DNA of 64,000 nt. Source: Methanosarcina sp. DH2 (lineage in GTDB: Archaea > Halobacteriota > Methanosarcinia > Methanosarcinales > Methanosarcinaceae). This document shows positions 27,286 through 36,453 of this stretch, piece by piece. Below the pieces are notes generated by a model. It was given only the letters and a program-made list of their open reading frames with translations. It was not told where the DNA came from and ran no database searches. How positions within the stretch are numbered: position 1 is the stretch's first letter; the number at the start of each line of letters is the position of its first letter. A program made the position numbers and the translations under genes. The DNA lies in the NCBI RefSeq assembly GCF_020804225.1, contig NZ_WJBI01000007.1, positions 1-64,000 of the forward strand, in the 5' to 3' direction.

Positions 27286-27307
27286 GCCGGTAAATGCCGG
27301 CTTTTTT
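27286..27307 (+). terminator. Terminator after cdc48
   Basis: GCCGG (27286-27290) pairs with CCGGC (27297-27301) across a 6-base loop and is followed by six T residues. It lies 24 bases after the cdc48 stop and marks the end of the regulator-cdc48 operon. Confidence 0.65.
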
Positions 27308-27432
27308 AATTTTTATTAAAAAGAGTAATCATTTCAATTAATAGCCTCTTGATTTCAATTAATGGTCTTATTGATTTGAGTAGTACTCATTTAAGAAACT
27401 CAAGACGCATAACTTAATAATGATGTGATGAG

Positions 27433-27957
27433 ATGGACAGAGACAGGAGAAAAAGAAGTTTTTTCGATGAAATATTCGGAATTGATCCCCTGAAGGATAT
27501 GGAAGAAATATTTGAGCGCCTTAGCACAGCTATGGGAATGAGCATGGATAACTTCGGGCAGCATCCCTTTGTTTACGGTTTTTCCGTAACCCAGCGTCCA
27601 GGGGAAGAGCCTGAAATCCGGGAATTCGGAAATATTCCGATGTTTGAGCAGACGGAGACCGGAGAAAAACGGTACCTTGACATAAGAAAACCCCTTATTG
27701 ATGTACTGGAAACCGAGGAAACAGTCCATGTGATTGCCGAGATGCCGGGCATCGAGAAAGAAAATATTCAACTGAACGCAACTGATTTAATACTTGACAT
27801 CGAAACATTAGATGGGAATCCAAAATATTCCGAGCGTGTGGAACTGCCCATAAAGGTGGACCCCCAGAGCGCTAAAGCCACATATAAGAATGGTGTGCTG
27901 GAAGTTACCTTTAACCGGCTGGAATCCAGTTCCCGAACTTCGATCAATATAGAGTGA
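27433..27957 (+). CDS. Hsp20/GvpH-like small heat-shock protein, copy 1
   Basis: The 174-residue protein has an amino-terminal region with the F-V-Y-G-F-S-V-T-Q-R-P-G-E-E-P motif of archaeal GvpH-like proteins. An alpha-crystallin domain follows (about residues 92-172) with V-I-A-E-M-P-G-I-E-K-E-N-I and Y-K-N-G-V-L-E-V-T-F. These proteins are ATP-independent holdase chaperones, and gas-vesicle GvpH is a member, although no other gas-vesicle gene occurs here. The ATG is at 27433. A closely related second copy follows after 31 bases. Confidence 0.87.
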   Translation: MDRDRRKRSFFDEIFGIDPLKDMEEIFERLSTAMGMSMDNFGQHPFVYGFSVTQRPGEEPEIREFGNIPMFEQTETGEKRYLDIRKPLIDVLETEETVHVIAEMPGIEKENIQLNATDLILDIETLDGNPKYSERVELPIKVDPQSAKATYKNGVLEVTFNRLESSSRTSINIE

Positions 27958-27988
27958 TTCGGGAGCGAGAGGAAAATAAGAGGTAATA

Positions 27989-28486
27989 ATGGTGGGCACA
28001 AAAAAAAGAAAGGATTTCTTTGAAGATTTTGGGTCTGAACTTTTTGACAACCTGGAAGAGATGATCGAAGCCCTCCTGGAAGAAATGGGAGAGTCCGTCC
28101 CCTTTGTTTACGGATTTTCGATCATTCACCGCCCGGGGGAAGATCCTGAACTCCGGGAATTCGGAAACGTTCCGGAATACTCTCAAAACGAAGAGAACTT
28201 CTTTACCCCAGAAACAAAAGAACCTTTAATTGACATATTTGAAAATGAGGACATGGTGCATGTACTTGCAGAATTCCCGGAGACTGAAAAGGAAAATCTC
28301 CTGCTGCACGCTACATCTCAACACCTTGAAATTAAAGTCCTTGGGCTTTCTGAATATTCCGAAGACGTAGAACTCCCCGTCCTTGTGGATCCGAAGAGTG
28401 CAAAAGCAAGTTACAAAAATGGGGTGCTTGAGATCACCTTCAGGCGTTGCCCCGAAGAAAGTCCTGTAGCAATAGAGATCAATTAA
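27989..28486 (+). CDS. Hsp20/GvpH-like small heat-shock protein, copy 2
   Basis: The 165-residue product is a paralogue of the preceding gene. It keeps F-V-Y-G-F-S-I-I-H-R-P-G-E-D-P in the amino half and Y-K-N-G-V-L-E-I-T-F at the end of the alpha-crystallin domain. The pair arose by tandem duplication and has diverged considerably. An AGAGGT site precedes the ATG at 27989, and the short 31-base gap indicates one transcript. The two proteins may form mixed oligomers and pass clients to the Cdc48 unfoldase encoded just upstream; that functional link is inference. Confidence 0.87.
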   Translation: MVGTKKRKDFFEDFGSELFDNLEEMIEALLEEMGESVPFVYGFSIIHRPGEDPELREFGNVPEYSQNEENFFTPETKEPLIDIFENEDMVHVLAEFPETEKENLLLHATSQHLEIKVLGLSEYSEDVELPVLVDPKSAKASYKNGVLEITFRRCPEESPVAIEIN

Positions 28487-30038
28487 TTATAGAAAAGACA
28501 GAGAACCCCTTTCAGGGTGAAGGACAGGAAACAAAGCCTGAACCCTGATAAATATGCTCATTATAACCAGCAATACAGAAGATTATTGTTTTTCTCCTCT
28601 TTACTATGAAAGAGAAACAATTATGAACCTCTTTTAGCCATTTTTAATTATAAAAGAGAAAATAATTCTGGACTTTTTTATCAGCAGTTTCTACTAATGG
28701 CATTTTACGGATCTTTGTATTTTAATTCACTATACCTTTTTATCTTTGACCTAGAATGTAGTTTGTTGGTTCGCATAGATCTTTGTGTTAATTACCAAAA
28801 CGGTTGCAAAGATCTGTCTGATGATAGATATGCTGTACTCTATCGACCTTTTACTGATCGGTGGGAACAGGTCTGGCGAAGGTTTCATTGGCGGCGTACT
28901 CTGTGCTTGCGGAATTGGGCTCATCTATGTAGCGGTTCACTGCGCCTTTTTATCTGGCACATGTACTTTTTAAATATACGTCGTTTTATAATAGCTATGG
29001 AGTTTTTAAAGTCCGCCAGGTAAATTTTGTAATTATCATTCATTATCAGGAACCTATTCCTGAAAACATTTTCAGAACACTTCACTGACAGTTTCAGACA
29101 GAAAGTTTCGAAGAATTATGTTAGATATACTCTTTTCCTTTTTGTGAACTTTTTTTGTCAATCATTTCTTTTTTTTGACAAAAAACTTTTTTTCGAGTTT
29201 CTTTCTATTTTGATTTTTTTTACTTTCAATGCGCACAATTCTCTTTTTTATCTATTTAATTCATTTTATCTGCAAGTTTCATTTTTTTGGTATACAATCA
29301 TATATATTTAAATATAGAATTAATTCAAACGAGCCTGCTACTGAATCATTCTCTGTTGCTTTCTCAAACTAAATCTTCTGATTCACAGTTTTAATGATTT
29401 AAATAAATTATACTGATCGAGGGGGTAACTTATCAATTAATTTAGTTAACTTTTCTGATCAAATTGCTACTCAAAAAGGAAAAAAAATTTCTCTGACCTT
29501 TATTTTTCATATTTTTTTCTCGAAATTGCTGTTTTTCTTTATAGTGTTTTTTGGAAATATTCAAATATTTGAGAATCCACATGGAAATTAGTGAACCTTA
29601 TGCTATCGATTTAGTCCTTCATATTTATTTAGTTCTAATTTGGAGTACTTCGCATACATTCCATTAAACCTCTATCAAGATAGAATCGGTAGCATTAAGA
29701 ACTGAGTATATCTAAAATTTCAATCAGGAAAGCGGGATGTACTTTAAATTATCTAATAAATCTGAAGTTCTGAAAGGGAGGTATCTACTGTAATAATGGA
29801 ATAATTTGGGAAGATTTCGTGTGCAATTTTGGACGCAAAATAGTTTGCTTGATACTGAAGATGTGTCCAGTAAAAACCGAAACATTTTTACTATATGACA
29901 AAAGAGTATACGCGAGGAAATATAAGATTACATTATATCTTTATTTTCTATGTGGATTGAATTCTGGATTGAAACTTTTGAACCTGACTAGTATTCACTA
30001 TTAATAACCAAAAACTACAGAGGTTGGGTTGATGATTA
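28487..30038. other. 1.55-kb AT-rich intergenic region upstream of mrp
   Basis: This is the longest gene-free stretch of the window. It contains a 146-bp relic of mrpB (listed separately). It also holds a strong TATA-like TATATATTTAAATATAG at about 29306-29322, many poly-T and poly-A runs, and another TATA-like ACATTATATC at about 29929-29938, roughly 100 bases before mrpA. The short open frame at 29819-30004 has no ribosome-binding site and is not called. A long mrp leader, an unlisted small RNA or decayed DNA are all possible. Confidence 0.5.
28789..28934 (+). pseudogene. Relic of mrpB (5' third of the gene)
   Basis: Bases 28789-28934 align without gaps to 32457-32602, the first 49 codons of the intact mrpB. 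There are 7 differences in 146 positions, by my count. Five of the seven are synonymous and two change residues (Pro to Ser and Gly to Glu). Homology starts just inside the mrpB start codon and ends abruptly at GTAGCG, after which the sequence is unrelated. The copy has no full reading frame for a functional subunit. Confidence 0.85.
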
Positions 30039-32450
30039 ATGGATCCATTTAATGCAATAGTAATAGCTGTCTTTTTACCATTTATACTCGCATGGACATT
30101 ACCTGTATTATATCGCGTATTCAAACAGAGGATTGGCTGGATTTCGGCACTTATCGCATTTACGTGTTTTGTGCTGAATGCTCAGGTAATCCCGTACGCT
30201 ATGGCAGGCACTCCTGTAAAGGGTTCGTGGGACTGGATGCCGACAGCTGGTCTATCCTTAGACTTTTACGGAGACGGCATGGCTGTTCTCCTGGCATTAA
30301 TCGTTTCAGGCGTTGGTGTTATCATCATGTCCTATTCAAACGGTTATATGTCCACAAAGGAAGATCTGCCAAGGTACTACCAGTGGCTCTTACTCTTTAT
30401 GGGTGCAATGCTGGGCATTGCCTATACAGATAATACGATCCAGATGTTTGTTTTCTGGGAACTGACTAGTATAACATCTTTCATGCTTATCGGATACTGG
30501 AGAGAAAGACCGGAATCCGTATACGGCGCAACCAAGGCTTTTCTGATAACTGCCGGTGGCGGACTTCTAATGTTCGCAGGTTTCCTGATGCTCAGGGTTG
30601 TTACAGGCACCTATGGAATCTCTGAAGTCGCTCAGAACTCCGAAATCCTTTCAACATTCCATGGAAGTCCGTTTTATGTTGCAATCCTTGTTCTGATCTT
30701 CCTGGGAGCCGCTTCCAAATCTGCTCAGGGACCGTTCTATATATGGCTGCCCAATGCAATGGAAGCTCCGACCCCTGTCAGTGCTTTCCTGCACTCGGCT
30801 ACAATGGTCAAGGCTGGTGTCTATCTGGTTGCAAGGATGCACCCCATCCTTTCGGGTACTCCCGAATGGTTGATTCTGGTTTCAGGAACAGGTATGATAA
30901 CCATGGTGATGGCAGGTTTCCTGGCTTTCAGGCAGACCGACATCAAAGCTATTCTGGCTTACTCAACAATTAGCCAGCTGGCCTATCTGATGACTATGTA
31001 TGGTTACAGTACTGCAGAACACCCGGGATTGGGCTTTGCTGCAGCAACCTTCCACCTGTTGAACCACTCAACCTTCAAAGCTACCCTCTTCCTGGTAGCA
31101 GGTATTGTGGCTCACGAGGCGACAACCAGAGATATCAGAAAACTGGGCGGTTTGCGTAAAGAAATGCCAAAAACGTTTATAGTTGCGGTGATCGCAGCGG
31201 CCTCAATGGCAGGTGTCCCCCCACTTAACGGGTTCTTGAGCAAGGAAATGTTCTATGAGACATCCGTTGAGATCGGGGCGCTGGTTTCGGAAACTTATGG
31301 AGGTCCATGGGCTATTGTCTTCCCGGCTGTCGCAGTGCTCGGTGGTGTATTTACTCTTATGTACTCTATCAAACTGATAGACGGGATATTCCTTGGGCAT
31401 AGGACCCACGACCATGATGTCCCTCACCACATTCACGATGCTCCCTGGGTCATGCTAGCTCCTGCAGTTTTCCTTGCAGGTCTGATCATCTTCTTCGGGC
31501 TCTATCCCAAATTCCCGGTTGAAACCCTGATTCAGCCTGCCTACAGCGGCCTTGTCCCGCATGCAGAACACCTTCATATACAGCTCTGGCATGGAATTAC
31601 CACACCGCTTCTGATGACGATAGCAACCTTTGCCATCGGTATTGTGCTTTACAAGTTCTATGACTCAATAGCTGCCTGGCAGAACAGCTTCAATGCAAAG
31701 CTTCCCTGGGTTAGCGTGAACTACTGGTATGACGCAACCGTAAACAATGCAAAAGGCATAGCTGCCAAGTTCGGAGCAGTTACTCAGCCAGGACCTATCG
31801 GAGGTTATATCAAAGCCGCAATGCTTTTCATGATCTTCCTGATCCTGTGGCCGGTGTATACCCAGGGTATAAGCCTGGGAAGTATCTTCCCTGCAGGGCT
31901 GAATTTCAATTCACAGCCTTATGAGATCGTACTTTATGCTCTGATGATTGTAGCAGCGCTCGGTGCTACGGTAATCCCGAGATATTTGCCTGCAGTCCTG
32001 TCTCTCTCGGCTCTGGGTTTCCTGGTGTCCCTGCTTTACATGTACCTGAAGGCTCCTGACCTTGCAATGACACAGGTTTGTGTAGAAACACTGTCAACCA
32101 TTATCTTCATCCTGGCAATCATTAAGATTCCTCAAAAATTCAAGGAACCCATGCCAGCGGGTAAGGTTATGGTGAATTTTGCAATCTCGGCAGTAGTTAC
32201 ATTTGCGGTTTTTGCCTTAATGGTAAATGCAAATGCTGGAATGCTGGCACCGTTTGAGTCCTTCTCTCACTATTTCATAGATAAGAGCCTGCAAATGACA
32301 GGTGGACTTAACGTCGTCAACGTGATAGTCGTGGACTTCAGAGGGTATGATACCATAGGAGAAATTTCAGTCCTTTCCCTTGCAGCCCTTGGTGTCTATA
32401 ACCTGATCCTGAGCAGAGCTGGAAAAGCTGAGGGAGGTGAAGAAGAGTGA
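30039..32450 (+). CDS. mrpA: Na+/H+ antiporter subunit MrpA
   Basis: The 803-residue, strongly hydrophobic protein is the large subunit of the multisubunit Mrp antiporter, homologous to NuoL of complex I. It has about 20 membrane helices. The core antiporter region (about 110-420) contains the conserved charged helices WELTSITSFMLIGYW, GPFYIWLPNAMEAPTPVSAFLHSATMVKAG and LAYSTISQLAYL. The carboxyl third carries the MrpA-specific extension with KAPDLAMTQVCVETL. The ATG at 30039 is the only possible start, since an in-frame TGA lies two codons upstream. A GGG at about 30026 is a weak ribosome-binding site. In acetate-grown marine methanosarcinas, Mrp adjusts the Na+/H+ ratio for ATP synthase. 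Confidence 0.95.
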   Translation: MDPFNAIVIAVFLPFILAWTLPVLYRVFKQRIGWISALIAFTCFVLNAQVIPYAMAGTPVKGSWDWMPTAGLSLDFYGDGMAVLLALIVSGVGVIIMSYSNGYMSTKEDLPRYYQWLLLFMGAMLGIAYTDNTIQMFVFWELTSITSFMLIGYWRERPESVYGATKAFLITAGGGLLMFAGFLMLRVVTGTYGISEVAQNSEILSTFHGSPFYVAILVLIFLGAASKSAQGPFYIWLPNAMEAPTPVSAFLHSATMVKAGVYLVARMHPILSGTPEWLILVSGTGMITMVMAGFLAFRQTDIKAILAYSTISQLAYLMTMYGYSTAEHPGLGFAAATFHLLNHSTFKATLFLVAGIVAHEATTRDIRKLGGLRKEMPKTFIVAVIAAASMAGVPPLNGFLSKEMFYETSVEIGALVSETYGGPWAIVFPAVAVLGGVFTLMYSIKLIDGIFLGHRTHDHDVPHHIHDAPWVMLAPAVFLAGLIIFFGLYPKFPVETLIQPAYSGLVPHAEHLHIQLWHGITTPLLMTIATFAIGIVLYKFYDSIAAWQNSFNAKLPWVSVNYWYDATVNNAKGIAAKFGAVTQPGPIGGYIKAAMLFMIFLILWPVYTQGISLGSIFPAGLNFNSQPYEIVLYALMIVAALGATVIPRYLPAVLSLSALGFLVSLLYMYLKAPDLAMTQVCVETLSTIIFILAIIKIPQKFKEPMPAGKVMVNFAISAVVTFAVFALMVNANAGMLAPFESFSHYFIDKSLQMTGGLNVVNVIVVDFRGYDTIGEISVLSLAALGVYNLILSRAGKAEGGEEE

Positions 32451-32893
32451 CCACAATAATTACCAAAACGGTTGCAAAGATCTGTCTGATGATAGATATG
32501 CTGTACTCTATCGACCTTTTGCTGATCGGTGGAAACAGGCCTGGCGGAGGTTTCATTGGTGGTGTACTCTGTGCTTGCGGAATCGGGCTCATCTATGTAG
32601 CGTATGGGCTAGATGATATCAAGAAAATCTGGAACCCTGACTGGCATACCTGGTTTGGCTACGGACTCCTGTTTGCAAGCATTACAGCATGGTCTCCTTT
32701 ATTTGCAGGCCACAACTACTTCAGAAGTGCATTTGATTTCATTCCTGTAGTAGTGGGAGGTATTCATCTTGGTGAGCTTGAACTGGTTTCTTCCATGTTC
32801 TTTGACCTTGGTGTGTACTTTGTGGTGGTCGGAGGACTGCTGTTTATCGTGACTAAAGTAGGAACTGACAAAGCTTCGGAGGGTGGAAAATGA
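32447..32893 (+). CDS. mrpB: Na+/H+ antiporter subunit MrpB
   Basis: The 148-residue membrane protein has about four helices and the MrpB pattern P-G-G-G-F-I-G-G-V. It starts inside the mrpA stop (4-base overlap, GTGA) and ends inside the mrpC start. The first codon is GTG at 32447. It is needed for assembly of the seven-subunit antiporter. A 146-bp copy of its 5' part occurs as a relic upstream of the operon. Confidence 0.93.
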   Translation: MTTIITKTVAKICLMIDMLYSIDLLLIGGNRPGGGFIGGVLCACGIGLIYVAYGLDDIKKIWNPDWHTWFGYGLLFASITAWSPLFAGHNYFRSAFDFIPVVVGGIHLGELELVSSMFFDLGVYFVVVGGLLFIVTKVGTDKASEGGK

Positions 32894-33315
32894 ATAACAC
32901 TCTTCTCGCACTTACCATTTCCCTGCTCTTTGGAATCGGAACTTTCCTGATTTTCCGCAGGGATATGATGAAAGTTATCATCGGTTTCGGGATCATATCC
33001 CATGCCATAAACCTTTACATAGTTGCAGGCGGTGTCTTCACCGACGGTACACTTGTGCCGATTCTGGAGCACCATCAAGCTGTTGAGGGTCTTAATCAGG
33101 GCCTTATCTATAATGATAACCTGACAGCTGGAATAATCGGGCCAATGACAACCAATCCGTATATGGACTTCGTGGATCCTCTTGTGCAAGCTCTCGTGCT
33201 CACTGCAATCGTAATCGGGCTTGCAACCACTGCTTTCGTATTGACCCTTGCATACCGCATTAATGAAGAATACGGTACTGTTGATGTCGGGGAACTCAGG
33301 AGGTTATGGGGATGA
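32890..33315 (+). CDS. mrpC: Na+/H+ antiporter subunit MrpC
   Basis: The 141-residue protein is the NuoK-like MrpC subunit, with three membrane helices (about residues 4-20, 28-48 and 95-118). The pattern GFGIISHAINLYIVAGG and the D-P-L-V-Q-A-L-V-L-T-A-I-V-I-G segment are typical. Its loop between helices two and three is expanded, as in other MrpC proteins. It overlaps mrpB by 4 bases and mrpD by 10 bases. Confidence 0.93.
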   Translation: MNNTLLALTISLLFGIGTFLIFRRDMMKVIIGFGIISHAINLYIVAGGVFTDGTLVPILEHHQAVEGLNQGLIYNDNLTAGIIGPMTTNPYMDFVDPLVQALVLTAIVIGLATTAFVLTLAYRINEEYGTVDVGELRRLWG

Positions 33316-34880
33316 GCTTTTTAATGCAGCATCTGCCCATGTTCCTGATTGCCATACCTTTGCTAATGGCTCCTCTTACTATCCTGAGTAAGAGTTACCC
33401 GGGATTCCAAAAGGCTCTTGATATAATAGTGAGTCTCGGTCTGCTGGCTTTAAGCGGACTACTTATCTATACTGTCTGGAACGATGGAATCATAGTATAT
33501 GAGGTCGGTGAGTTCGGAAAGTACGGAATCGTGCTTGTAGCCGATCTTTTAAGTTCAAGTATGGTTGTCCTGAGTTGCCTTATAGGCTGTATGGGTCTGA
33601 TTTATTCCTATGATTACATAGAGAGTAAATCCCTGAACCTGACCTACCATTCTCTGTACAACCTTATGCTTGCAGGCATCAACGGAATCTTCCTGACAGG
33701 CGACATTTTCAACCTGTTTGTCTTCTTCGAGATCATGCTGCTTTCTTCAGGAGCTTTGATCGTTGCAAACGAAACCTCAAAGGTTACGAAGATCTCGGAT
33801 AAGATGGAAGCTACAATGAAGTACATTGTCCTGAACATGCTCGGTTCAAACGCGATGCTGCTTGCAGTTACTTCCCTGTATGCATCCGTTGGTTCCCTGA
33901 ACATGGCTGACATTGCACTTAAGGTCAGGATTCTTGCTGAAGCAGGTACAATGCCCTGGCACATGTACGCTATTGGTCTGCTCTTCATCATCGTATTCGC
34001 TGGAAAAGCAGCAGTCTTTCCTCTGCACTACTGGCTTCCTGATGTTCACCCAACAGCACCGTCCCCGATCAGTGCGATGCTCAGTGGTGTGATTATCAAA
34101 ATCGGAGCCTATGGTATACTCAGGATCCTGTTTGTTATCTTTGCACCTCTCAAAGGAGTGTACGGACCGATCATTTTACTGCTCGCTCTTATCACTATAG
34201 GACTTGGAGCTACATCTGCAATAGGACAGAATGACGTCAAACGTTTGCTGGCTTATTCCAGTGTATCGCAGATAGGATATGTTTTCCTGGGTTTCGGAAT
34301 GGGAGCGATTGCACTCGATGCAGGTGAAATTGCAGGCGGGACTTTAATTGTTGCGGCATCCTTTGTCTACATGGTAAACCATGCCATCGCCAAGAGTATG
34401 TTATTCCTTACTTCGGGTGGAATTATTCACCATGCAGAAACCAGGGACATGCGTAAGATGGGAGGTATGATCAACAGCAATCCCTTAATGGCTTTTTCCT
34501 TCCTCGTAGGGGCCATGTCCATTGGCGGAGTACCCCCGATGGGCGGATTTATTGGTAAGTTCTCCCTCTTCGATGCAGGACTCAGATCGGCATTCTATCT
34601 CCCTATCGCTATTGCGTTACTATTTGCAGTCTTTACTCTGTTCTATATGTTCAGAGGCTGGATGCTTATGTTCTGGGGAGAAAGGGACCCGCAGTATGGG
34701 GAATACTCCCATCACAAACTGTCCATGTTGATCGTAGGTCCGATCATGCTTCTGGCAGCTCTTGTGTTCATTCTCGGACTATTTGCCAACCCGGTCCTTG
34801 ACATTGCACAGACGATAGCGATGCAGGTCACTGATCCGCAGCCGTATATTGATGCAGTATTATTGAGGGTGATTAGATGA
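33306..34880 (+). CDS. mrpD: Na+/H+ antiporter subunit MrpD
   Basis: The 524-residue protein is the second antiporter-like subunit, homologous to NuoM/NuoN, with about 14 helices. It has the conserved proton-channel elements F-N-L-F-V-F-F-E-I-M-L-L, K-A-A-V-F-P-L-H-Y-W-L-P-D-V-H-P-T-A-P and A-Y-S-S-V-S-Q-I-G-Y. The frame opens at ATG 33306 inside mrpC (GGAGG lies just upstream); the next ATG, codon 3, is an alternative. Its stop overlaps mrpE by 4 bases. Confidence 0.94.
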   Translation: MGMSFLMQHLPMFLIAIPLLMAPLTILSKSYPGFQKALDIIVSLGLLALSGLLIYTVWNDGIIVYEVGEFGKYGIVLVADLLSSSMVVLSCLIGCMGLIYSYDYIESKSLNLTYHSLYNLMLAGINGIFLTGDIFNLFVFFEIMLLSSGALIVANETSKVTKISDKMEATMKYIVLNMLGSNAMLLAVTSLYASVGSLNMADIALKVRILAEAGTMPWHMYAIGLLFIIVFAGKAAVFPLHYWLPDVHPTAPSPISAMLSGVIIKIGAYGILRILFVIFAPLKGVYGPIILLLALITIGLGATSAIGQNDVKRLLAYSSVSQIGYVFLGFGMGAIALDAGEIAGGTLIVAASFVYMVNHAIAKSMLFLTSGGIIHHAETRDMRKMGGMINSNPLMAFSFLVGAMSIGGVPPMGGFIGKFSLFDAGLRSAFYLPIAIALLFAVFTLFYMFRGWMLMFWGERDPQYGEYSHHKLSMLIVGPIMLLAALVFILGLFANPVLDIAQTIAMQVTDPQPYIDAVLLRVIR

Positions 34881-35374
34881 AGCGTCGTTTGATTACTTAC
34901 ATGGCACTCCCGGTCGTCTGGTGTCTGGTCAGTGGGTATGTAACCATCGGCAGTCTGTTTCTTGGCCTCATCTTCGGAATGATAGTTGTAGAGCCTTTCA
35001 GCAAACTTTACAGGCTGGATGAAGTGGTACACCCGACAGGAGATTGGCTTGCAAAGATTCCCAAGAAAATCAAGTACTTTTATGTACTGATCAAAGAAAT
35101 CATAAAAGCCAATATTGTTGTCGCAAAGATTGTTCTCAGCCCTACAATCAACATCAAACCCGGAATTATCGCGGTTCCCATAAGGGCCAAGACCAATATA
35201 GGCATCACCGGGATTGCAAACACGATTACGTTGACTCCCGGAACCCTGACCGTGGATATATCGGATGACCAATCCATTCTTTATGTCCATTCAATCGATG
35301 CAACCAATCCACAGGGAATCCGTGATTCCATCAGGGATGATCTTGAAAAATATGTTCTGGAGGCATTCGAATGA
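34877..35374 (+). CDS. mrpE: Na+/H+ antiporter subunit MrpE
   Basis: The 165-residue protein has two amino-terminal helices (about 8-45) and a soluble carboxyl domain with the MrpE pattern T-P-G-T-L-T-V-D-I and L-Y-V-H-S-I-D-A. It stabilises the antiporter complex. The start overlaps the mrpD stop as ATGA, and its stop overlaps mrpF by 4 bases. Confidence 0.93.
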   Translation: MKRRLITYMALPVVWCLVSGYVTIGSLFLGLIFGMIVVEPFSKLYRLDEVVHPTGDWLAKIPKKIKYFYVLIKEIIKANIVVAKIVLSPTINIKPGIIAVPIRAKTNIGITGIANTITLTPGTLTVDISDDQSILYVHSIDATNPQGIRDSIRDDLEKYVLEAFE

Positions 35375-35646
35375 TAATCTCACTGGAACAGGCAGATTTC
35401 CTGGCATTGATTGTGCTGGTAGTTGCCACAGCGCCCTGTATTTACAGAGTTCTGTACGGCCCGACCCTTGCTGACAGGATTGCGGCAGAAGACGCCATGG
35501 GTAATGCCCTGTGTGTTATTTTTGCGCTTTACGCCTATCAGGCAAGCTCGATCTTCCTGATGGACGTAGCCATGCTTCTTGCAATCATTTCCTTCGTAGG
35601 GACGGTCATAGTGGCAAAATACCTTGATAAAGGGGAGGTGCTCTGA
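35371..35646 (+). CDS. mrpF: Na+/H+ antiporter subunit MrpF
   Basis: The 91-residue protein has three helices and the MrpF pattern R-V-L-Y-G-P-T-L-A-D-R-I, with a conserved Asp in the middle helix region. The start codon overlaps the mrpE stop (ATGA), and its last base overlaps the first base of mrpG. The size is usual for the family. Confidence 0.93.
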   Translation: MIISLEQADFLALIVLVVATAPCIYRVLYGPTLADRIAAEDAMGNALCVIFALYAYQASSIFLMDVAMLLAIISFVGTVIVAKYLDKGEVL

Positions 35647-35996
35647 TGGCTGGTGAACTGGCGCTAGTTGCAGACATTCTGAGTATCATCAGTCTCATAA
35701 TAGGGATCTTTTTCCTATCTCTGGGTATGATTGGCCTCCTTCGCCTGCCTGATGTCTATAACAGGCTGCATGCAACTACCAAGGTCGGCACCCTGGGAGC
35801 TTTCGGAGTTCTCCTGAGTATAATTCTTCAGGAGGGTGCTACCCCGATGGGCATTAAAGCCCTTACAGTCGCACTTTTCATCCTCCTTACCTCCCCAATC
35901 TCCGGGCACATGATAGCTCGGGCGGCTTACAGGATGGGAGTAAAATGCTGCGAAGGCACTTGCATGGATGAATATGCAGGAAAGAGAAGAAAGTAA
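35646..35996 (+). CDS. mrpG: Na+/H+ antiporter subunit MrpG
   Basis: The 116-residue protein has three helices and the MrpG signature G-L-L-R-L-P-D-V-Y-N-R-L-H-A-T-T-K-V-G-T-L-G, read here as single residues from about position 32. It is the last gene of the operon, and a strong hairpin terminator begins 7 bases after its stop. A short Cys-containing tail (K-C-C-E-G-T-C) at the carboxyl end is unusual for MrpG and may be species specific. Confidence 0.93.
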   Translation: MAGELALVADILSIISLIIGIFFLSLGMIGLLRLPDVYNRLHATTKVGTLGAFGVLLSIILQEGATPMGIKALTVALFILLTSPISGHMIARAAYRMGVKCCEGTCMDEYAGKRRK

Positions 35997-36002
35997 AGAT
36001 TA

Positions 36003-36043
36003 AATGAGTGTGTTTCCCAAACACATTCATTTTTTTATTTTTA
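36003..36043 (+). terminator. Terminator of the mrp operon
   Basis: AATGAGTGTGTTT (36003-36015) pairs with AAACACATTCATT (36019-36031) around a CCC loop, giving a 13-bp stem with one G-U pair. TTTTTTATTTTT follows at once. This is the strongest terminator hairpin in the window and ends the seven-gene mrp transcript. Confidence 0.82.
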
Positions 36044-36197
36044 CTGGATCTCCGATCTTTTTATCGTCGGGTTTTAGTTCCGGATTTCTGGTTCAATCTC
36101 ATTTTTTCTGTTTTCTGTCTCATCTGATTTTTCATATTTTCTGGCTCTAAACTCAATCTTTTGCTTTTTTTCTTCAGGGGGCCTTCGGATTTTTCTC

Positions 36198-36253
36198 TTA
36201 TTCAATTTTCCTTATTCAATTTTCCTTATTCAATTTTCCTTATTCAGCTTTTC
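36198..36253. repeat. Four tandem 14-bp repeats
   Basis: TTATTCAATTTTCC occurs three times without change at 36198-36211, 36212-36225 and 36226-36239. A degenerate fourth copy follows at 36240-36253. The array is about 200 bases upstream of the phosphoesterase gene and has no obvious function. Confidence 0.82.
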
Positions 36254-36453
36254 AAGTTAGGTTTCTTGATTTAATAGGGCTCTATTTTTAAACACTGGGG
36301 AAGTATATATTAAATATAGATCATTTGCTTATTATTTATCTATTGTTTAATACATAGACTAAATCGAATAACTATATATTATACTCTGCGAATTCTAATC
36401 CTGAAAAGTCAGAAATATGAACAAACAGGCATAGAGGAATAGATATTATAAGA

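Larger units (their letters stand above)
35997..36453. other. Intergenic region after mrpG with 14-bp tandem repeats
   Basis: The 457-bp gap holds the mrp terminator at its left end and the 14-bp tandem array at 36198-36253. It also contains AT-rich promoter-like sequence (AGTATATATTAAATATAG at about 36302-36319) before the phosphoesterase. No gene is evident. Confidence 0.45.

Noticed and set aside
27433-28486. Part of a gas-vesicle cluster because of GvpH similarity
   Set aside because: No gvpA, gvpN or other gas-vesicle gene is nearby; the proteins are better described as Hsp20-type chaperones.
29819-30004. A 61-codon frame just before mrpA
   Set aside because: GTG start without a ribosome-binding site in AT-rich sequence and no recognisable protein features.
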